DNA of 64,000 bases. It comes from an uncultured Cohaesibacter sp. GTDB lineage: Bacteria; Pseudomonadota; Alphaproteobacteria; Rhizobiales; Cohaesibacteraceae. The notes below the pieces were generated by a model that ran no database searches, was not told the origin of the DNA, and was given only the letters and a program-made list of their open reading frames with translations. The position numbers and the translations under genes were made by a program. Each line of letters begins with the position of its first letter. The first letter of the stretch is position 1. Location of the stretch: assembly GCF_963662805.1 (NCBI RefSeq), contig NZ_OY759867.1:537936-601935 (forward strand), in the 5' to 3' direction. This document shows, piece after piece, positions 27,616-36,495 of this stretch.

Positions 27616-27821
27616 GGGCTTGTCTCCGGAGATTAACTCAACTTGTGCGGTCCCATAGTAGTTTTTCGTATATGACTGGCCAATGTGGCATCCGGTCACT
27701 CGTACATCTGAGTGAAAGCCAGTATTCTTTGCGATCTGGGAGGGCCTAGCTGTCGCTAATGATCATCGTATGAATGACCGTGCCTAGGCTGAGCACGGCG
27801 ATGGTGCCGTAATGCCCGGGA

Positions 27822-28718
27822 TCATTCCGTCTGCAGATCTCTGATGTCCTGAACGAGCTTCTCAAAGCCATCGCGCAATGGCGTGGTGGCCTCCCAGCCG
27901 AGGACTTCCTTTGCGCGCTTGGGGCAGCCGATAAATTTGCCTACATCGAAGTCTCTTGGCGGCGCGGAAACTATTTCGGTTTTACCATTCGACAGACTGG
28001 CTGCGAGCGACGCCAACTGATCTAATGTCGTGCCTTGCCCGGAGCAAAGATGTATTGGATCGATATTCTCGCCTTTGGACGTGAGTTCGATCATCTTCAT
28101 CAGTGCCTGCACCACATCGTTCACATGCACAAAATCAAAGGTGTTTTCGCGCCCTTCAATCCGGATTTGCCCCCCTTCTGCCGCAGCGCGGGCAAAGGCG
28201 GGTGTCACTCTTGTTTTATGATCATGCGGTGATCCGTAGACACTGCTCAAACGCACAATGCTGGTGGTGAGTTTCGAGGACCTTGCACCAAGAACAATCG
28301 TCTCGCCCTCGACCTTGCTTCGGGCATAAATGTTCATTGGCTGAAGAGGTGCAGTCTCGGGCACGGGCAAGTCGGCCTGTTGGCCATAAACTTCGCGGCT
28401 GCTGGCGAAGAGAAGCCAGGGAGGTGTCGCGCTTTGTCGTTGCGACAGACACTCCGTCAGGTTCCTGATTGCCTCGATGTTCACCTGTTGGCAGGCCTCG
28501 GGGTCTTGTTGTGCCCAGACCACGCGAGAAATCGCAGCCAGATGCACGACCCCATCCACATCAGATGCCGCCTGCTTCATTGCGTCGAATGAGCGGACAT
28601 CTTCGGAAGGATCGCGTCGAATATCAAAGCGCGTGACCGTCCAGCCAATCGCCTCCAATTCTTTGCACAAAGAGGTTCCAATCAGGCCTTCACTGCCTGT
28701 TACAAGGACTTTCATCAT
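27822..28718 (-). CDS. NAD-dependent epimerase/dehydratase (extended SDR)
   Basis: The protein of about 298 residues has the Rossmann motif VLVTGSEGLIGTSL (GxxGxxG), the SSREVY segment and the catalytic YARSK pair (YxxxK). The substrate part near the C terminus includes DFVHVNDVVQALMKMI and LGWEATTPLRDGFEKLV, as in nucleotide-sugar epimerases such as GalE or WcaG. The specific sugar is unknown. Two adjacent ATGs (28718 and 28715) are possible starts, and neither has a strong ribosome site. It lies alone on the minus strand. Confidence 0.85.
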   Translation of the reverse strand: MMKVLVTGSEGLIGTSLCKELEAIGWTVTRFDIRRDPSEDVRSFDAMKQAASDVDGVVHLAAISRVVWAQQDPEACQQVNIEAIRNLTECLSQRQSATPPWLLFASSREVYGQQADLPVPETAPLQPMNIYARSKVEGETIVLGARSSKLTTSIVRLSSVYGSPHDHKTRVTPAFARAAAEGGQIRIEGRENTFDFVHVNDVVQALMKMIELTSKGENIDPIHLCSGQGTTLDQLASLAASLSNGKTEIVSAPPRDFDVGKFIGCPKRAKEVLGWEATTPLRDGFEKLVQDIRDLQTE

Positions 28719-28886
28719 TAAAAATACCAACGAAAAGTAGATTTTACAAAAATTGCGTTATGGTCATCTTAGACAAAAATAATTGAAAATCGATGGGAAA
28801 TTGATCCCAAACCACATAAATGTCCGTAGTAGCCCCAACCCTAAATCTGGTTCGAGACTTTCGGCATTTTTATGTTTTGGGAAAAA

Positions 28887-28963
28887 TGGCGACCCCTGAA
28901 GGATTCGAACCCTCGACCTGCTGATTAGAAGTCAGCTGCTCTATCCAACTGAGCTAAGGGGCC
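28887..28963 (-). tRNA. tRNA-Arg (anticodon TCT)
   Basis: A cloverleaf reads on the minus strand: acceptor GGCCCCT pairs with AGGGGTC, the D arm is GCTCAGTTGGATAGAGC, the anticodon stem GCTGA/TCAGC encloses loop CTTCTAA, and the T arm contains GGTTCGAATCC. The CCA end is encoded (28887-28889) and a run of Ts follows it, which probably terminates transcription. The anticodon TCT reads AGA/AGG. Confidence 0.96.
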
Positions 28964-29062
28964 GCATGCTTGGTGGCAACAAATGGCTGTTGCGCTACCG
29001 GAACTTATTTGCCCGATCAAACGGGCTTTTTTGACGGATTTGAGGGCATTACCCGGAATGGG

Positions 29063-29374
29063 TCAATGGGTCCAATTGCCGTCAATTCTATTGGTTGCGA
29101 AATTGTCGGCATAGGCCTTGATGACGCGCTTTCTTGGTTTAGGTTCAATCACCTGATAGTCGATGCGATTGCGCTCTGCATAGGCGATTGCATCTTCCTT
29201 TGTCGGGAATGACAATGAGATCTGCTGTTTTGTGTCCGAAGAGCTGGTGTAGCCCATCAGGGGTTCAAGAGAACGGGCGGCGGTTTGATCAAACCGCAAT
29301 TGCCACTCCCTGCTGCGGGCTGAACCGGACTGCATGGCATTTTTGGCTGGCTTGAAGATCCGTGCTCTGTTCAT
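29063..29374 (-). CDS. NADH dehydrogenase accessory subunit, NDUFS4 / ETC complex I family
   Basis: The 103-residue protein opens with MNRARIFKPAKNAMQSGSAR, the hallmark of the alphaproteobacterial complex I accessory subunit related to mitochondrial NDUFS4 (18 kDa). It continues with WQLRFDQTAARSLEPLMGYTSS and FPTKEDAIAYAERNRIDYQV. It sits in the peripheral arm of complex I and aids assembly and stability. I chose the ATG at 29374; a GTG at 29389 would add five residues. As in many relatives it lies apart from the nuo operon, here between two tRNA genes. Confidence 0.9.
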   Translation of the reverse strand: MNRARIFKPAKNAMQSGSARSREWQLRFDQTAARSLEPLMGYTSSSDTKQQISLSFPTKEDAIAYAERNRIDYQVIEPKPRKRVIKAYADNFATNRIDGNWTH

Positions 29375-29449
29375 GATCTTGTCTCTCACATTCGACTGCC
29401 GGTGTTGTTCAGGCGTTCCTCTTTCGAATGCTTGCCCTGCTCAAAATGT

Positions 29450-29526
29450 TGGTCGGAGCGAGAGGATTCGAACCTCCGACCCCCTGATCCCAAATCAGGT
29501 GCGCTACCAGGCTGCGCTACGCTCCG
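29450..29526 (-). tRNA. tRNA-Pro (anticodon TGG)
   Basis: On the minus strand the acceptor CGGAGCG pairs with CGCTCCG, the D arm contains GCGCAGCCTGGTAGCGC, the anticodon stem CCTGA/TCAGG encloses loop TTTGGGA, and the T arm has GGTTCGAATCC. The CCA end is encoded at 29450-29452. The anticodon TGG reads CCN proline codons. Confidence 0.96.
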
Positions 29527-29625
29527 ACGGCTGCCGTCCGGAAACCGATTGGTTTCCCTCGAGCAGAATGGCGACTGCATAGCAACAGCATCCTTGAGGG
29601 GCAAGCGCAAAAACGCGCCTCAGTT

Positions 29626-30210
29626 TCATTTTAATCCATCGGGTGTGAACAATTGATGCTTGATGAAATCACCCGGACGCACCCCCGTCCGAGCAACGGT
29701 GCCCTTTTTGACTTCAAGAACATAGCGCACGGATCCGCCCGACCCAATTATCGATTGGGATAACGGCGTCGTGCCGGTGACAATGTGATGGATTTTTCCC
29801 TCGTCGGTGATGAACAGCATGTCGAGTGAGATGTAGGTATTCTTCATCCACATATAGACAGGCGCTGTCTCTCCGAAATCAAACAGCATGCCATGATCAT
29901 CGGCCATCTCCGTCCGGTGCATCAATCCCTTGGCACGAGCGGCGTCGCTCAGTGCCAGTTCCACGGTGAAGGGATGATTGCCGGTGCTGGTCGCAATGGC
30001 CAGATGATCGGAACGGGACAGAAAATGTTCGAGCTGATCCTCGTTCAGGGCGTCAGTATTAGTTGCCGCAACGGACTGACTGATGCCGACCTTATTGGCG
30101 GACGCTTTGTCAGCAGCGATGATTGGCGATGAGACCGCGAGCTGAAAGGCGAGGATGATCAGGAATGTCAGGGCAATCTGCAGAAAGGATGTAAGCGAGT
30201 GTTTGGGCAT
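29626..30210 (-). CDS. DUF192 family exported protein
   Basis: The 194-residue protein has an N-terminal signal sequence (LTSFLQIALTFLIILAFQLAV). A DUF192 domain follows from about residue 80: FTVELALSDAARAKGLMHR, DHGMLFDFGETAPVYMWMKNTYISLDMLFI and GSVRYVLEVKKGTVARTGV are the family core. DUF192 proteins are small periplasmic beta barrels of uncertain function. In many alphaproteobacteria the gene sits near a cold-shock gene, as here. Confidence 0.88.
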   Translation of the reverse strand: MPKHSLTSFLQIALTFLIILAFQLAVSSPIIAADKASANKVGISQSVAATNTDALNEDQLEHFLSRSDHLAIATSTGNHPFTVELALSDAARAKGLMHRTEMADDHGMLFDFGETAPVYMWMKNTYISLDMLFITDEGKIHHIVTGTTPLSQSIIGSGGSVRYVLEVKKGTVARTGVRPGDFIKHQLFTPDGLK

Positions 30211-30350
30211 GGGTCATTCCGGAAACCGTGGCTTGCCGTAGGGATGGTGCAAACCGGGACTAGGCGTAGAAGTGTCGAGGTCAAATGTGACGGAAGCGTG
30301 CCGGAGGCGATGAGAAAACAAAGTTGTTCGACCAAAGCTGCCTGAAGCAG

Positions 30351-30378
30351 AAAAAAGAAAGCAGGCTCGCGCCTGCTT
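30351..30378 (-). terminator. Terminator after the cold-shock gene
   Basis: AAGCAGGC (30359-30366) and GCCTGCTT (30371-30378) form an 8-bp stem with a TCGC loop. On the minus strand a T-rich tract follows (30351-30360), 39 bases after the cold-shock stop. Confidence 0.85.
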
Positions 30379-30416
30379 GTCTAAATTGTTGACGATGCAT
30401 CGGTAACCGCGAGCAA

Positions 30417-30998
30417 TCAGTGTGAGGCCGGAATGTGGCCGCCGGTTGAGGGGCGGATTTCCGTCGCCATCTTGCCTTTCGGTCCCGGACCATAGCGGAC
30501 CTGAACTTCCTGATGCGGACGCAACTCAGTGAGGCCATAAAGACGCAAGGTTTCCATATGAATGAAAATGTCGGCAGTCCCCTCACCCTGCGTGAGGAAG
30601 CCAAAGCCCTTTTCGCGGTTGAACCATTTGACCCAAGCTGTTTCTAGCTCGCTGGTCGGGGTCACTTTCACATGGGTGTTGGCAGGAGGCAGTTGAGACG
30701 GATGGATCGCTGTGCTTTCGTCCATGGACAGGATGCGCAGGGCTTGCAGACCTTTGGGGCCTTGCAGAACCTCGCAAAGCACGCGGGCACCTTCATAGGC
30801 GGTTCTGTATCCGTCCCGCCTGAGACAAGTCACATGAAGCAAAACATCCTCAGTGCCATCATCCGGTACAATGAAGCCAAATCCCTTGGCCACATCAAAC
30901 CACTTGATCTTGCCAGCTAATTGCGTGACATCCAGCGCCACATCATCGGATGTCTCACTCTCAACGGGTTGCCGCTCTGGTGAAATTTTCACCCCCAT
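30417..30998 (-). CDS. Cold-shock protein with two CSD domains
   Basis: The 193-residue protein carries two cold-shock domains. The first (about residues 27-95) has KIKWFDVAKGFGFIVPDDG with RNP-2-like DVLLHV; the second (about 120-188) has VKWFNREKGFGFLTQGEG and DIFIHM. The KGFGF cores identify single-stranded RNA or DNA binding. Single-domain CspA proteins are about 70 residues; the tandem form is a known alphaproteobacterial variant. It probably acts as an RNA chaperone. DUF192 follows downstream after an intrinsic terminator. Confidence 0.93.
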   Translation of the reverse strand: MGVKISPERQPVESETSDDVALDVTQLAGKIKWFDVAKGFGFIVPDDGTEDVLLHVTCLRRDGYRTAYEGARVLCEVLQGPKGLQALRILSMDESTAIHPSQLPPANTHVKVTPTSELETAWVKWFNREKGFGFLTQGEGTADIFIHMETLRLYGLTELRPHQEVQVRYGPGPKGKMATEIRPSTGGHIPASH

Positions 30999-31284
30999 CT
31001 TAGTGCCTCGATACTCTGACTAGCCTCGTTCCCGACTCAATACTATGGTCGATTCTCAAATTGAGGATATCATCGGGTACACCCATGTCATCAAGACTTT
31101 TTTTACTTTTTTGCAGAATGAGTTTTGATCTGTTGCGCGCAATTGCCCTCGCGTAAAGTTGATTGGCCAGCACAAGGTTATCTAACGGTCAAATTTTAAC
31201 GAAAACCTCGGTATTTCTCTCAGCTTTGGGGCAATTTTACCTAACCTGATGCAAGAAATTCGCGTCTTGACATGCGACAAGATT

Positions 31285-32046
31285 TCAAGGTCGGCCTATT
31301 CCCTGCATCGTCGTTCCGATTTCTCCATGTATGTATAAATCGGCCAAACCATCAAAGGGCGTTGGGTCACGGTTGATGATCACCAGTTGTGCGTCGTGGT
31401 GTTTGGCGATTTGAGGTAGGTTGGCCGCAGGGTAGACCTGCAAGGAAGATCCCAGCACGATGAAGAGGTCACAGTCCGCAGCGTCTTGCATGGCACGATG
31501 CATCTTGTCCTGCGGCATCGCCTGCCCGAAGGAAATGATTGCTGCCTTGATCAAGCCGCCGCATTTTGAGCATCTAGGGGTGGCGCCGGTTGCCTTGATC
31601 TGACGCTCCACCCAATGAAGGTCGACGGGTTCTTCACAGTCAAGGCAGGCGCCATAGGTGCAATTGCCGTGGATCTCGATGACCTGCTCGTCAGAGAGGC
31701 CGCTTTTCTGGTGCAGACCGTCGATATTTTGGGTGATCGTGCTGATCAGTTTGCCGGATTGCGCAAGGCGGGCGAGTGCCAGATGACCCTCATTGGGTTT
31801 GGCAATGGCAAAATCCTTGTTCATGATGAAGCGTCGACGCCAATCTTCGAGCCGGGTCTCCTCGGAGGCGACAAAGTCATCATACATGATCGGATCCATT
31901 TGCGACCAAAGGCCGTTGGGCGAGCGGAAGTCCGGAATTCCGCTTTCGGTGCTGATGCCTGCCCCGGTGAAAGCGACGATGCGCTCGGCCTCGTTGATCA
32001 TGTCGATCAACCGGGCGTGCTTTTCGTCATAACTATTGCAATCCAT
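31285..32046 (-). CDS. cobB: Sir2-type NAD-dependent protein deacylase
   Basis: The 253-residue sirtuin has NAD-binding motifs FTGAGISTESGIPDFRS and TQNIDGLH, the catalytic His in EIHGNCTYG, and a zinc site of two Cys pairs (CLDCEE and CSKCGG). The C-terminal GSSLQVYPAANLP is also typical. It removes acyl groups from lysines, for example on acetyl-CoA synthetase. The Tyr/Arg pair of desuccinylases is not evident, so deacetylation is more likely. It is divergent from glyoxalase I. Confidence 0.92.
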   Translation of the reverse strand: MDCNSYDEKHARLIDMINEAERIVAFTGAGISTESGIPDFRSPNGLWSQMDPIMYDDFVASEETRLEDWRRRFIMNKDFAIAKPNEGHLALARLAQSGKLISTITQNIDGLHQKSGLSDEQVIEIHGNCTYGACLDCEEPVDLHWVERQIKATGATPRCSKCGGLIKAAIISFGQAMPQDKMHRAMQDAADCDLFIVLGSSLQVYPAANLPQIAKHHDAQLVIINRDPTPFDGLADLYIHGEIGTTMQGIGRP

Positions 32047-32108
32047 TATGCTGGTCCTATATTTTGCCGTAAATCCATTTGCCCATTCAGCCTTAAGGAT
32101 CTGATCTT

Positions 32109-32528
32109 ATGAAATATCTCCATACTATGGTGCGCGTTCGCGATGTTGAAGAGTCTCTTGACTTTTATTGCAACAAACTTGGGCTAAAAGAGGTTCGCAG
32201 GTCTGAAAACGAGAAAGGTCGCTACACGCTGATCTTCCTGTCCACCGACGGCACGAATGAAAACTGCGTTGAGCTGACCTACAACTGGGACCCGGAAGAC
32301 TATGGTGAAGGCCGTAACTTTGGTCACCTCGCCTATGAAGTCGACAATATCTATGAAACTTGCCAGAGTCTGATGGATGCAGGCGTCGTGATCAATCGCC
32401 CGCCTCGCGACGGCAACATGGCTTTCGTGCGCTCTCCGGACAATATTTCCATCGAATTGCTGCAAAAAGGCGACGCTTTGGCGCCTGCTGAGCCCTGGGT
32501 TTCGATGGGAAATACTGGCAAGTGGTAA
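32109..32528 (+). CDS. gloA: Lactoylglutathione lyase (glyoxalase I)
   Basis: The 139-residue protein has two VOC beta-alpha-beta-beta-beta repeats. Metal ligands are visible as His5 (YLHTMVRV), a Glu in VELTYNW, a His in FGHLAYEV and a Glu in ISIELLQ, the nickel-type bacterial arrangement. The enzyme converts the methylglyoxal-glutathione hemithioacetal to S-lactoylglutathione. A strong terminator follows, so it is a single gene, divergent from the sirtuin with about 60 bases between the starts. Confidence 0.94.
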   Translation: MKYLHTMVRVRDVEESLDFYCNKLGLKEVRRSENEKGRYTLIFLSTDGTNENCVELTYNWDPEDYGEGRNFGHLAYEVDNIYETCQSLMDAGVVINRPPRDGNMAFVRSPDNISIELLQKGDALAPAEPWVSMGNTGKW

Positions 32529-32564
32529 TCGCAAGGTTCTGAATTTTCGAATAAATTCATCCCA

Positions 32565-32599
32565 AGCCCTTCGGAGGTCTCTCTCCGGAGGGCTTTTTT
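32565..32599 (+). terminator. Strong terminator after glyoxalase I
   Basis: A 12-bp stem, AGCCCTTCGGAG (32565-32576) with CTCCGGAGGGCT (32583-32594), has a GTCTCT loop and is followed by T6. Confidence 0.92.
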
Positions 32600-33027
32600 C
32601 ATGGCTGTTATGCGCGTGGTGCGGGTTTAAATCGTTACAGAACTGTCATAAAACCGCCGGAATTTCGTTTCATCTGTCCCGCCGTCGTCGGGATGGGCAT
32701 GCGTGAGGCTGTCAGTTTTGACGCGTTTCATTGCTGTTGGGTCAGCTATTCCAGCAAGACGAATGAGCAGAAAGCTCGTCGGACGGAAGACCTGAAGCGG
32801 AAACCAGGTTGCAGTACCTGATTAGCTCCTCAGAAGAGCGGCTCGAAACTGTCTCTATTACGAGACCCTAATGAACCGTCCGGCACCGTCACCTGCCAAT
32901 CGCAGGGTTTGGAACCGGGCCAACTTAGATGCGCCGATTTTGAAGGTTCCCTGTGTGCCCCTTGGCACGGATATGAACTCGTCGGCGGTATGTGGGCGCG
33001 GGGGCACTGACTACCCGTGATTACTGA
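32600..33027. other. Intergenic region without a recognised gene; possible Pho-box half and structured RNA
   Basis: About 430 bases between the glyoxalase terminator and the M15-like lipoprotein gene. No convincing reading frame is present. CTGTCATAAAAC near 32641-32652 resembles the first half of a PhoB box, but the second half is poor. Several short inverted repeats lie between 32740 and 32880. A small RNA or a long leader is possible, but I cannot assign one. Confidence 0.4.
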
Positions 33028-33543
33028 ATGAACATTGCAATTCGCCTCGGGCTGGTCGCAGGACTGGCCTTGACGATCTCCGCTTGCAAGACAACAACCA
33101 GTTCTGTGAGTACCCATACGGATCTATCCAACCGATCCGTCGTTGCTTATGCCAACGGCCTTGATATTGAACCTGTCAAAGGAAAGAAAAACGGTTTCAA
33201 ACTGGCCCATTCAAAAGTCCAGATCGGCTGCCTGAAGCCCGAACTGATCAAGTTGCTGAAGAAAGTCGAAAGCCATTATGGCAAGTCCGTTATCGTGACA
33301 TCCGGCTATCGCTCGGCCTCCTACAACAGACGTGTGCGGGGCGTGAAGAACTCCCAGCATATCCAGTGCAAGGCAGCGGACATCCGTGTGCCCGGTGTCT
33401 CCAAGCAGGCGCTTGCCAAATTTGCCAAGACTCTCCCCGGCATCGGTGGTGTCGGCATCTATTGCCGCTCGTCTTTTGTCCATCTCGACACTGGTGGCAG
33501 ACGTGACTGGTACTGGGGATGCGGCAAACGCCGTCGCAGTTAG
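33028..33543 (+). CDS. YcbK/M15-like murein peptidase lipoprotein
   Basis: The 171-residue protein has a lipoprotein signal peptide ending in LTISACK (lipobox Cys20). A peptidase M15A / DUF882-like domain follows from about residue 60. Zinc-site residues are suggested by SQHIQCKAADIRV (His...Asp) and SFVHLDTG (His), and VIVTSGYRSASYN is the conserved strand-loop before them. Relatives are D-Ala-D-Ala carboxypeptidase or endopeptidase-like proteins acting on peptidoglycan. It ends with a basic RRRS tail and is followed by a terminator. Confidence 0.82.
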   Translation: MNIAIRLGLVAGLALTISACKTTTSSVSTHTDLSNRSVVAYANGLDIEPVKGKKNGFKLAHSKVQIGCLKPELIKLLKKVESHYGKSVIVTSGYRSASYNRRVRGVKNSQHIQCKAADIRVPGVSKQALAKFAKTLPGIGGVGIYCRSSFVHLDTGGRRDWYWGCGKRRRS

Positions 33544-33602
33544 TCCTTTGCGTGCCCCTTTGGTGTAGCACGCTAACGACTAAGTTTAGTGAAAAACCAA
33601 TC

Positions 33603-33631
33603 TGCCCGGAGTGCTTACTTCGGGCATTTTT
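33603..33631 (+). terminator. Terminator after the M15-like lipoprotein gene
   Basis: TGCCCGGAG (33603-33611) pairs with CTTCGGGCA (33618-33626) with one G-U pair and a TGCTTA loop, followed by T5. Confidence 0.85.
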
Positions 33632-33773
33632 GTGTCCGCCAGCTGTTTTGATCAAAATTCCCGGAATATGAAAATTTCAGACCAAATGACGTCAGACTGG
33701 TGTAGACTCTGAATTGGTAGATACGCTTAGATGGATATCAACAATACCCTATTGATTCCAGAAGATAGTTTTC

Positions 33774-35597
33774 ATGGCCGGTGCAGCAGATCCCGCAATT
33801 TTCAATGAAGCCATCGTCTATCTCGGTGCGGCTGTCGTTGCCGTGCCGATTGCAAAACGTCTTGGGGTCGGCGCGATCATCGGCTATCTCGCAGCCGGGG
33901 TCGTGATTGGACCGTTCGGTCTATCCTTCATCAAGAGTGTTGATTCCATTCGCCCCATAGCGGATCTTGGCGTTGTGCTGTTGCTGTTCGTGCTCGGGCT
34001 TGAATTAAAGCCCAACCGTCTATGGCGCATGAAGGGTGATATTTTCGGACTGGGGTCAAGTCAGATCCTGCTCACTGGTCTGGCGCTCGCCGCGGTGATG
34101 ATGCTAATCGGCTTGCCACGGGAATATGCCTTTATCGGCGGGTTCGGCATGGCGCTGTCATCAACGGCCTTCGCAGTCCAGATCCTCAAGGAACGGGGCC
34201 ACTTTTCGTCCGCCTATGGGCAACGCGCTTTCGGCATTCTCCTAATGCAGGATATCGCCATCGTTCCGCTTTTGGCGATGGTTGGCATTCTGGCGCCTTC
34301 TGCCCATGCCGAGGCGCATGGGACTGTCTGGGAGCAAATCGGCGTCACGGTCACCGCCGTTCTGTTGGTGATCGTGATTGGTCGCTATGTGCTGTCCCAT
34401 CTCTTTGCCCTGCTTGCCAACACGGGTGCTCGCGAAATCATGCTCGCCGCCGCGCTTCTGGTTGCACTAGGCAGTGCGGCGCTGATGAACTGGGCAGGCC
34501 TTTCCATGGCATTGGGCACATTCCTTGCCGGGATCATGCTCGCCGAGTCCAGTTTCCGTCACACGCTGGAAGCCGATATTTTCCCGTTTCGCTCGCTGTT
34601 GATGGGCCTTTTCTTCATGACCGTCGGGATGACACTCGACCTGTCGGTCACCCTCTCCTATCTGCCGGTGATCATTCTTGGGGTCGTTGTTGTGATGGCG
34701 ATCAAGGGCATCATCCTGTGGCTGTTGGCCCGGGTGACGGGGTCGCCGCAGACGGATGCCATTCATATCGCAGTGTCCTTGCCTCAGGCGGGCGAGTTTG
34801 CCTTTGTCCTCTTCGCATCAGCGACCGCTGCGGGCCTCCGGCATGAGGAATTCTCGATCATGTCGGCGATTGTCATCCTGAGCATGGTGGCGACGCCTTT
34901 TGTCGTCAAGGCGCAGGATTGGCTGACTGCCTATTATGCCCGCACCCATCCGGAAGTCCTTGAGCAGGAGGTCAACGAGGTTGATGTCAGTACGCCTCAC
35001 GTGCTGGTGGTCGGCTTTGGCCGCTTCGGGATGGTCGCGTCGCAAATGCTGATGGCTGAAGGTCTTCGCGTCGTTGCTATCGACAACAATGCGCGAAGAA
35101 TTGCCAATGCGCGGCGTTTCGGCCTGCCGGTCTATTATGGCGACGCCACTCGCGAAGATGTGATGCGGGCCGCCGGAGCGGAGGAAGCCATCTTGATCGC
35201 GCTTTGCGTTGAAAGCGAACAGGTCATGGCGCAAGCCATCGACGTGATCAAGGAATCCTTCCCGAAAGCCGCCATTTTCTGCCGGGCCACGGACAGAGCG
35301 CACGCTCTGGAGCTATCCTTGCGCGAAGTCGACTATTCCATTCGCGAGACATTTGAAAGCGGAATTACCTTTGGCCGAGAAGCACTTGATCATCTGGGCA
35401 TTGCAACGGATCGCATTGAGGATATCGAGCATGATGTGCGCGAGCGAGATTTTGAACGGCTTGTGACGCAGCCCGGAGAAGGTGAACAGGCCGTCAGGGA
35501 TCTGCACAGGGTAACACCGCGCCGAAGCGCCGAAGCGGACGAGAAGGAAAAGGACCTTCATCGCGTGACGCCGCATCGCAACAGGACAGCCTCCTGA
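33774..35597 (+). CDS. Kef-type monovalent cation:proton antiporter with RCK domain
   Basis: The 607-residue protein has about twelve membrane helices of the CPA2 exchanger fold (about residues 10-385). A cytoplasmic Rossmann TrkA-N/RCK domain follows, beginning HVLVVGFGRFGMVASQML (GxGxxG) and running to about 540. It probably exports K+ in exchange for H+ under stress, as KefB/KefC do; no KefF/KefG ancillary gene is adjacent. The last 35 residues contain two copies of a short basic motif (DLHRVTPRR and DLHRVTPHR) outside the RCK domain. Confidence 0.92.
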   Translation: MAGAADPAIFNEAIVYLGAAVVAVPIAKRLGVGAIIGYLAAGVVIGPFGLSFIKSVDSIRPIADLGVVLLLFVLGLELKPNRLWRMKGDIFGLGSSQILLTGLALAAVMMLIGLPREYAFIGGFGMALSSTAFAVQILKERGHFSSAYGQRAFGILLMQDIAIVPLLAMVGILAPSAHAEAHGTVWEQIGVTVTAVLLVIVIGRYVLSHLFALLANTGAREIMLAAALLVALGSAALMNWAGLSMALGTFLAGIMLAESSFRHTLEADIFPFRSLLMGLFFMTVGMTLDLSVTLSYLPVIILGVVVVMAIKGIILWLLARVTGSPQTDAIHIAVSLPQAGEFAFVLFASATAAGLRHEEFSIMSAIVILSMVATPFVVKAQDWLTAYYARTHPEVLEQEVNEVDVSTPHVLVVGFGRFGMVASQMLMAEGLRVVAIDNNARRIANARRFGLPVYYGDATREDVMRAAGAEEAILIALCVESEQVMAQAIDVIKESFPKAAIFCRATDRAHALELSLREVDYSIRETFESGITFGREALDHLGIATDRIEDIEHDVRERDFERLVTQPGEGEQAVRDLHRVTPRRSAEADEKEKDLHRVTPHRNRTAS

Positions 35598-35631
35598 CGC
35601 GGGCGTCCTTTCTTTTTGCTTTTGACTTTGC

Positions 35632-36249
35632 CTATTTGAAGAAGATCAGCAGAACGACGATCAAAATGCCAAGAGCGATCCAGCCCCACATCTGGGGACC
35701 ACCAAGAAAGCCCTTTGCTGCGGCTTCTTCGGCCTCGTGTTCCAGCTCAACAACCGCGTCTTCGGCTTTGGATACGACGTCTTCCAGGTCGGATTTGTGA
35801 TCTGACATGTGCCTTTGCTCCTTTGCCAAGTTATCAGCCACCTGATCAAGCAACTGCGTAATGCCCCGGATCATTTCTTCCGGGTTATTAGAAACATAGT
35901 GTTCCTCGACACGAAATTCCACATCTGCCGTGAAGCTGATGGTTGTTATCTCCTTCTCGGGCTTCATACTGCATTGCATGCGGGCGTTGGCAAACAAAGC
36001 CTTTTCGTCCATTGCTCGCCAGCCAATTGCGAAGTCGTTGTTCGTTTCGCCATTCTCGAAATAGAAAAGATATTTGACGACAAGCCCTTCGGTGCGAAAG
36101 CTTTTCATCTCCACCAGCGCTTGGCCGGGTTCTAGGGCCTCGACTGATATGACACCGGGCAGAGTGCTCGACAATTTCCTGGGATCCTGGAACTGGCTAC
36201 GAATTTTCGCTGGGGAGGCCTTGATCCGGTGTTCACCTGAAAGCAGCAT
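35632..36249 (-). CDS. CoxG-like SRPBCC protein with C-terminal membrane anchor
   Basis: The 205-residue protein begins MLLSGEHRIKASPAKIRSQF, followed by LPGVISVEALEPGQ, matching the start of CO dehydrogenase subunit G (START-like fold). After a helical, highly charged linker (about 145-180, rich in Asp/Glu/Lys/Ala) a single hydrophobic helix WGWIALGILIVVLLIFF ends the protein, so it is probably tail-anchored with the lipid-binding-like domain in the cytosol. The ATG at 36249 has GGAGA six bases before it; a longer frame to 37152 runs antisense through the U32 gene and is not real. CoxG anchors CODH in carboxydotrophs, but no cox genes are present here. Confidence 0.8.
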   Translation of the reverse strand: MLLSGEHRIKASPAKIRSQFQDPRKLSSTLPGVISVEALEPGQALVEMKSFRTEGLVVKYLFYFENGETNNDFAIGWRAMDEKALFANARMQCSMKPEKEITTISFTADVEFRVEEHYVSNNPEEMIRGITQLLDQVADNLAKEQRHMSDHKSDLEDVVSKAEDAVVELEHEAEEAAAKGFLGGPQMWGWIALGILIVVLLIFFK

Positions 36250-36495
36250 CTGTTGTCTCCGAGAGTTCTGTGCCGTCCGACTACCGTCCGACACATCCAA
36301 AACCCGATTTGTGAGGCTCGAGGATTCTTTCATTGGCAAATTTATCAAATTGCGCAACCGACGAAATAGGACATCGATCAAGAATGACGATCCATGCCCA
36401 GATTTTCTGTCGCGGTTTGAACAAATCTTTTGGGACTGGTAAGCAAAAGGCAACTTTGCTATTACTCCCGCCTCATCCAAACTCAGGAGCCGTTG

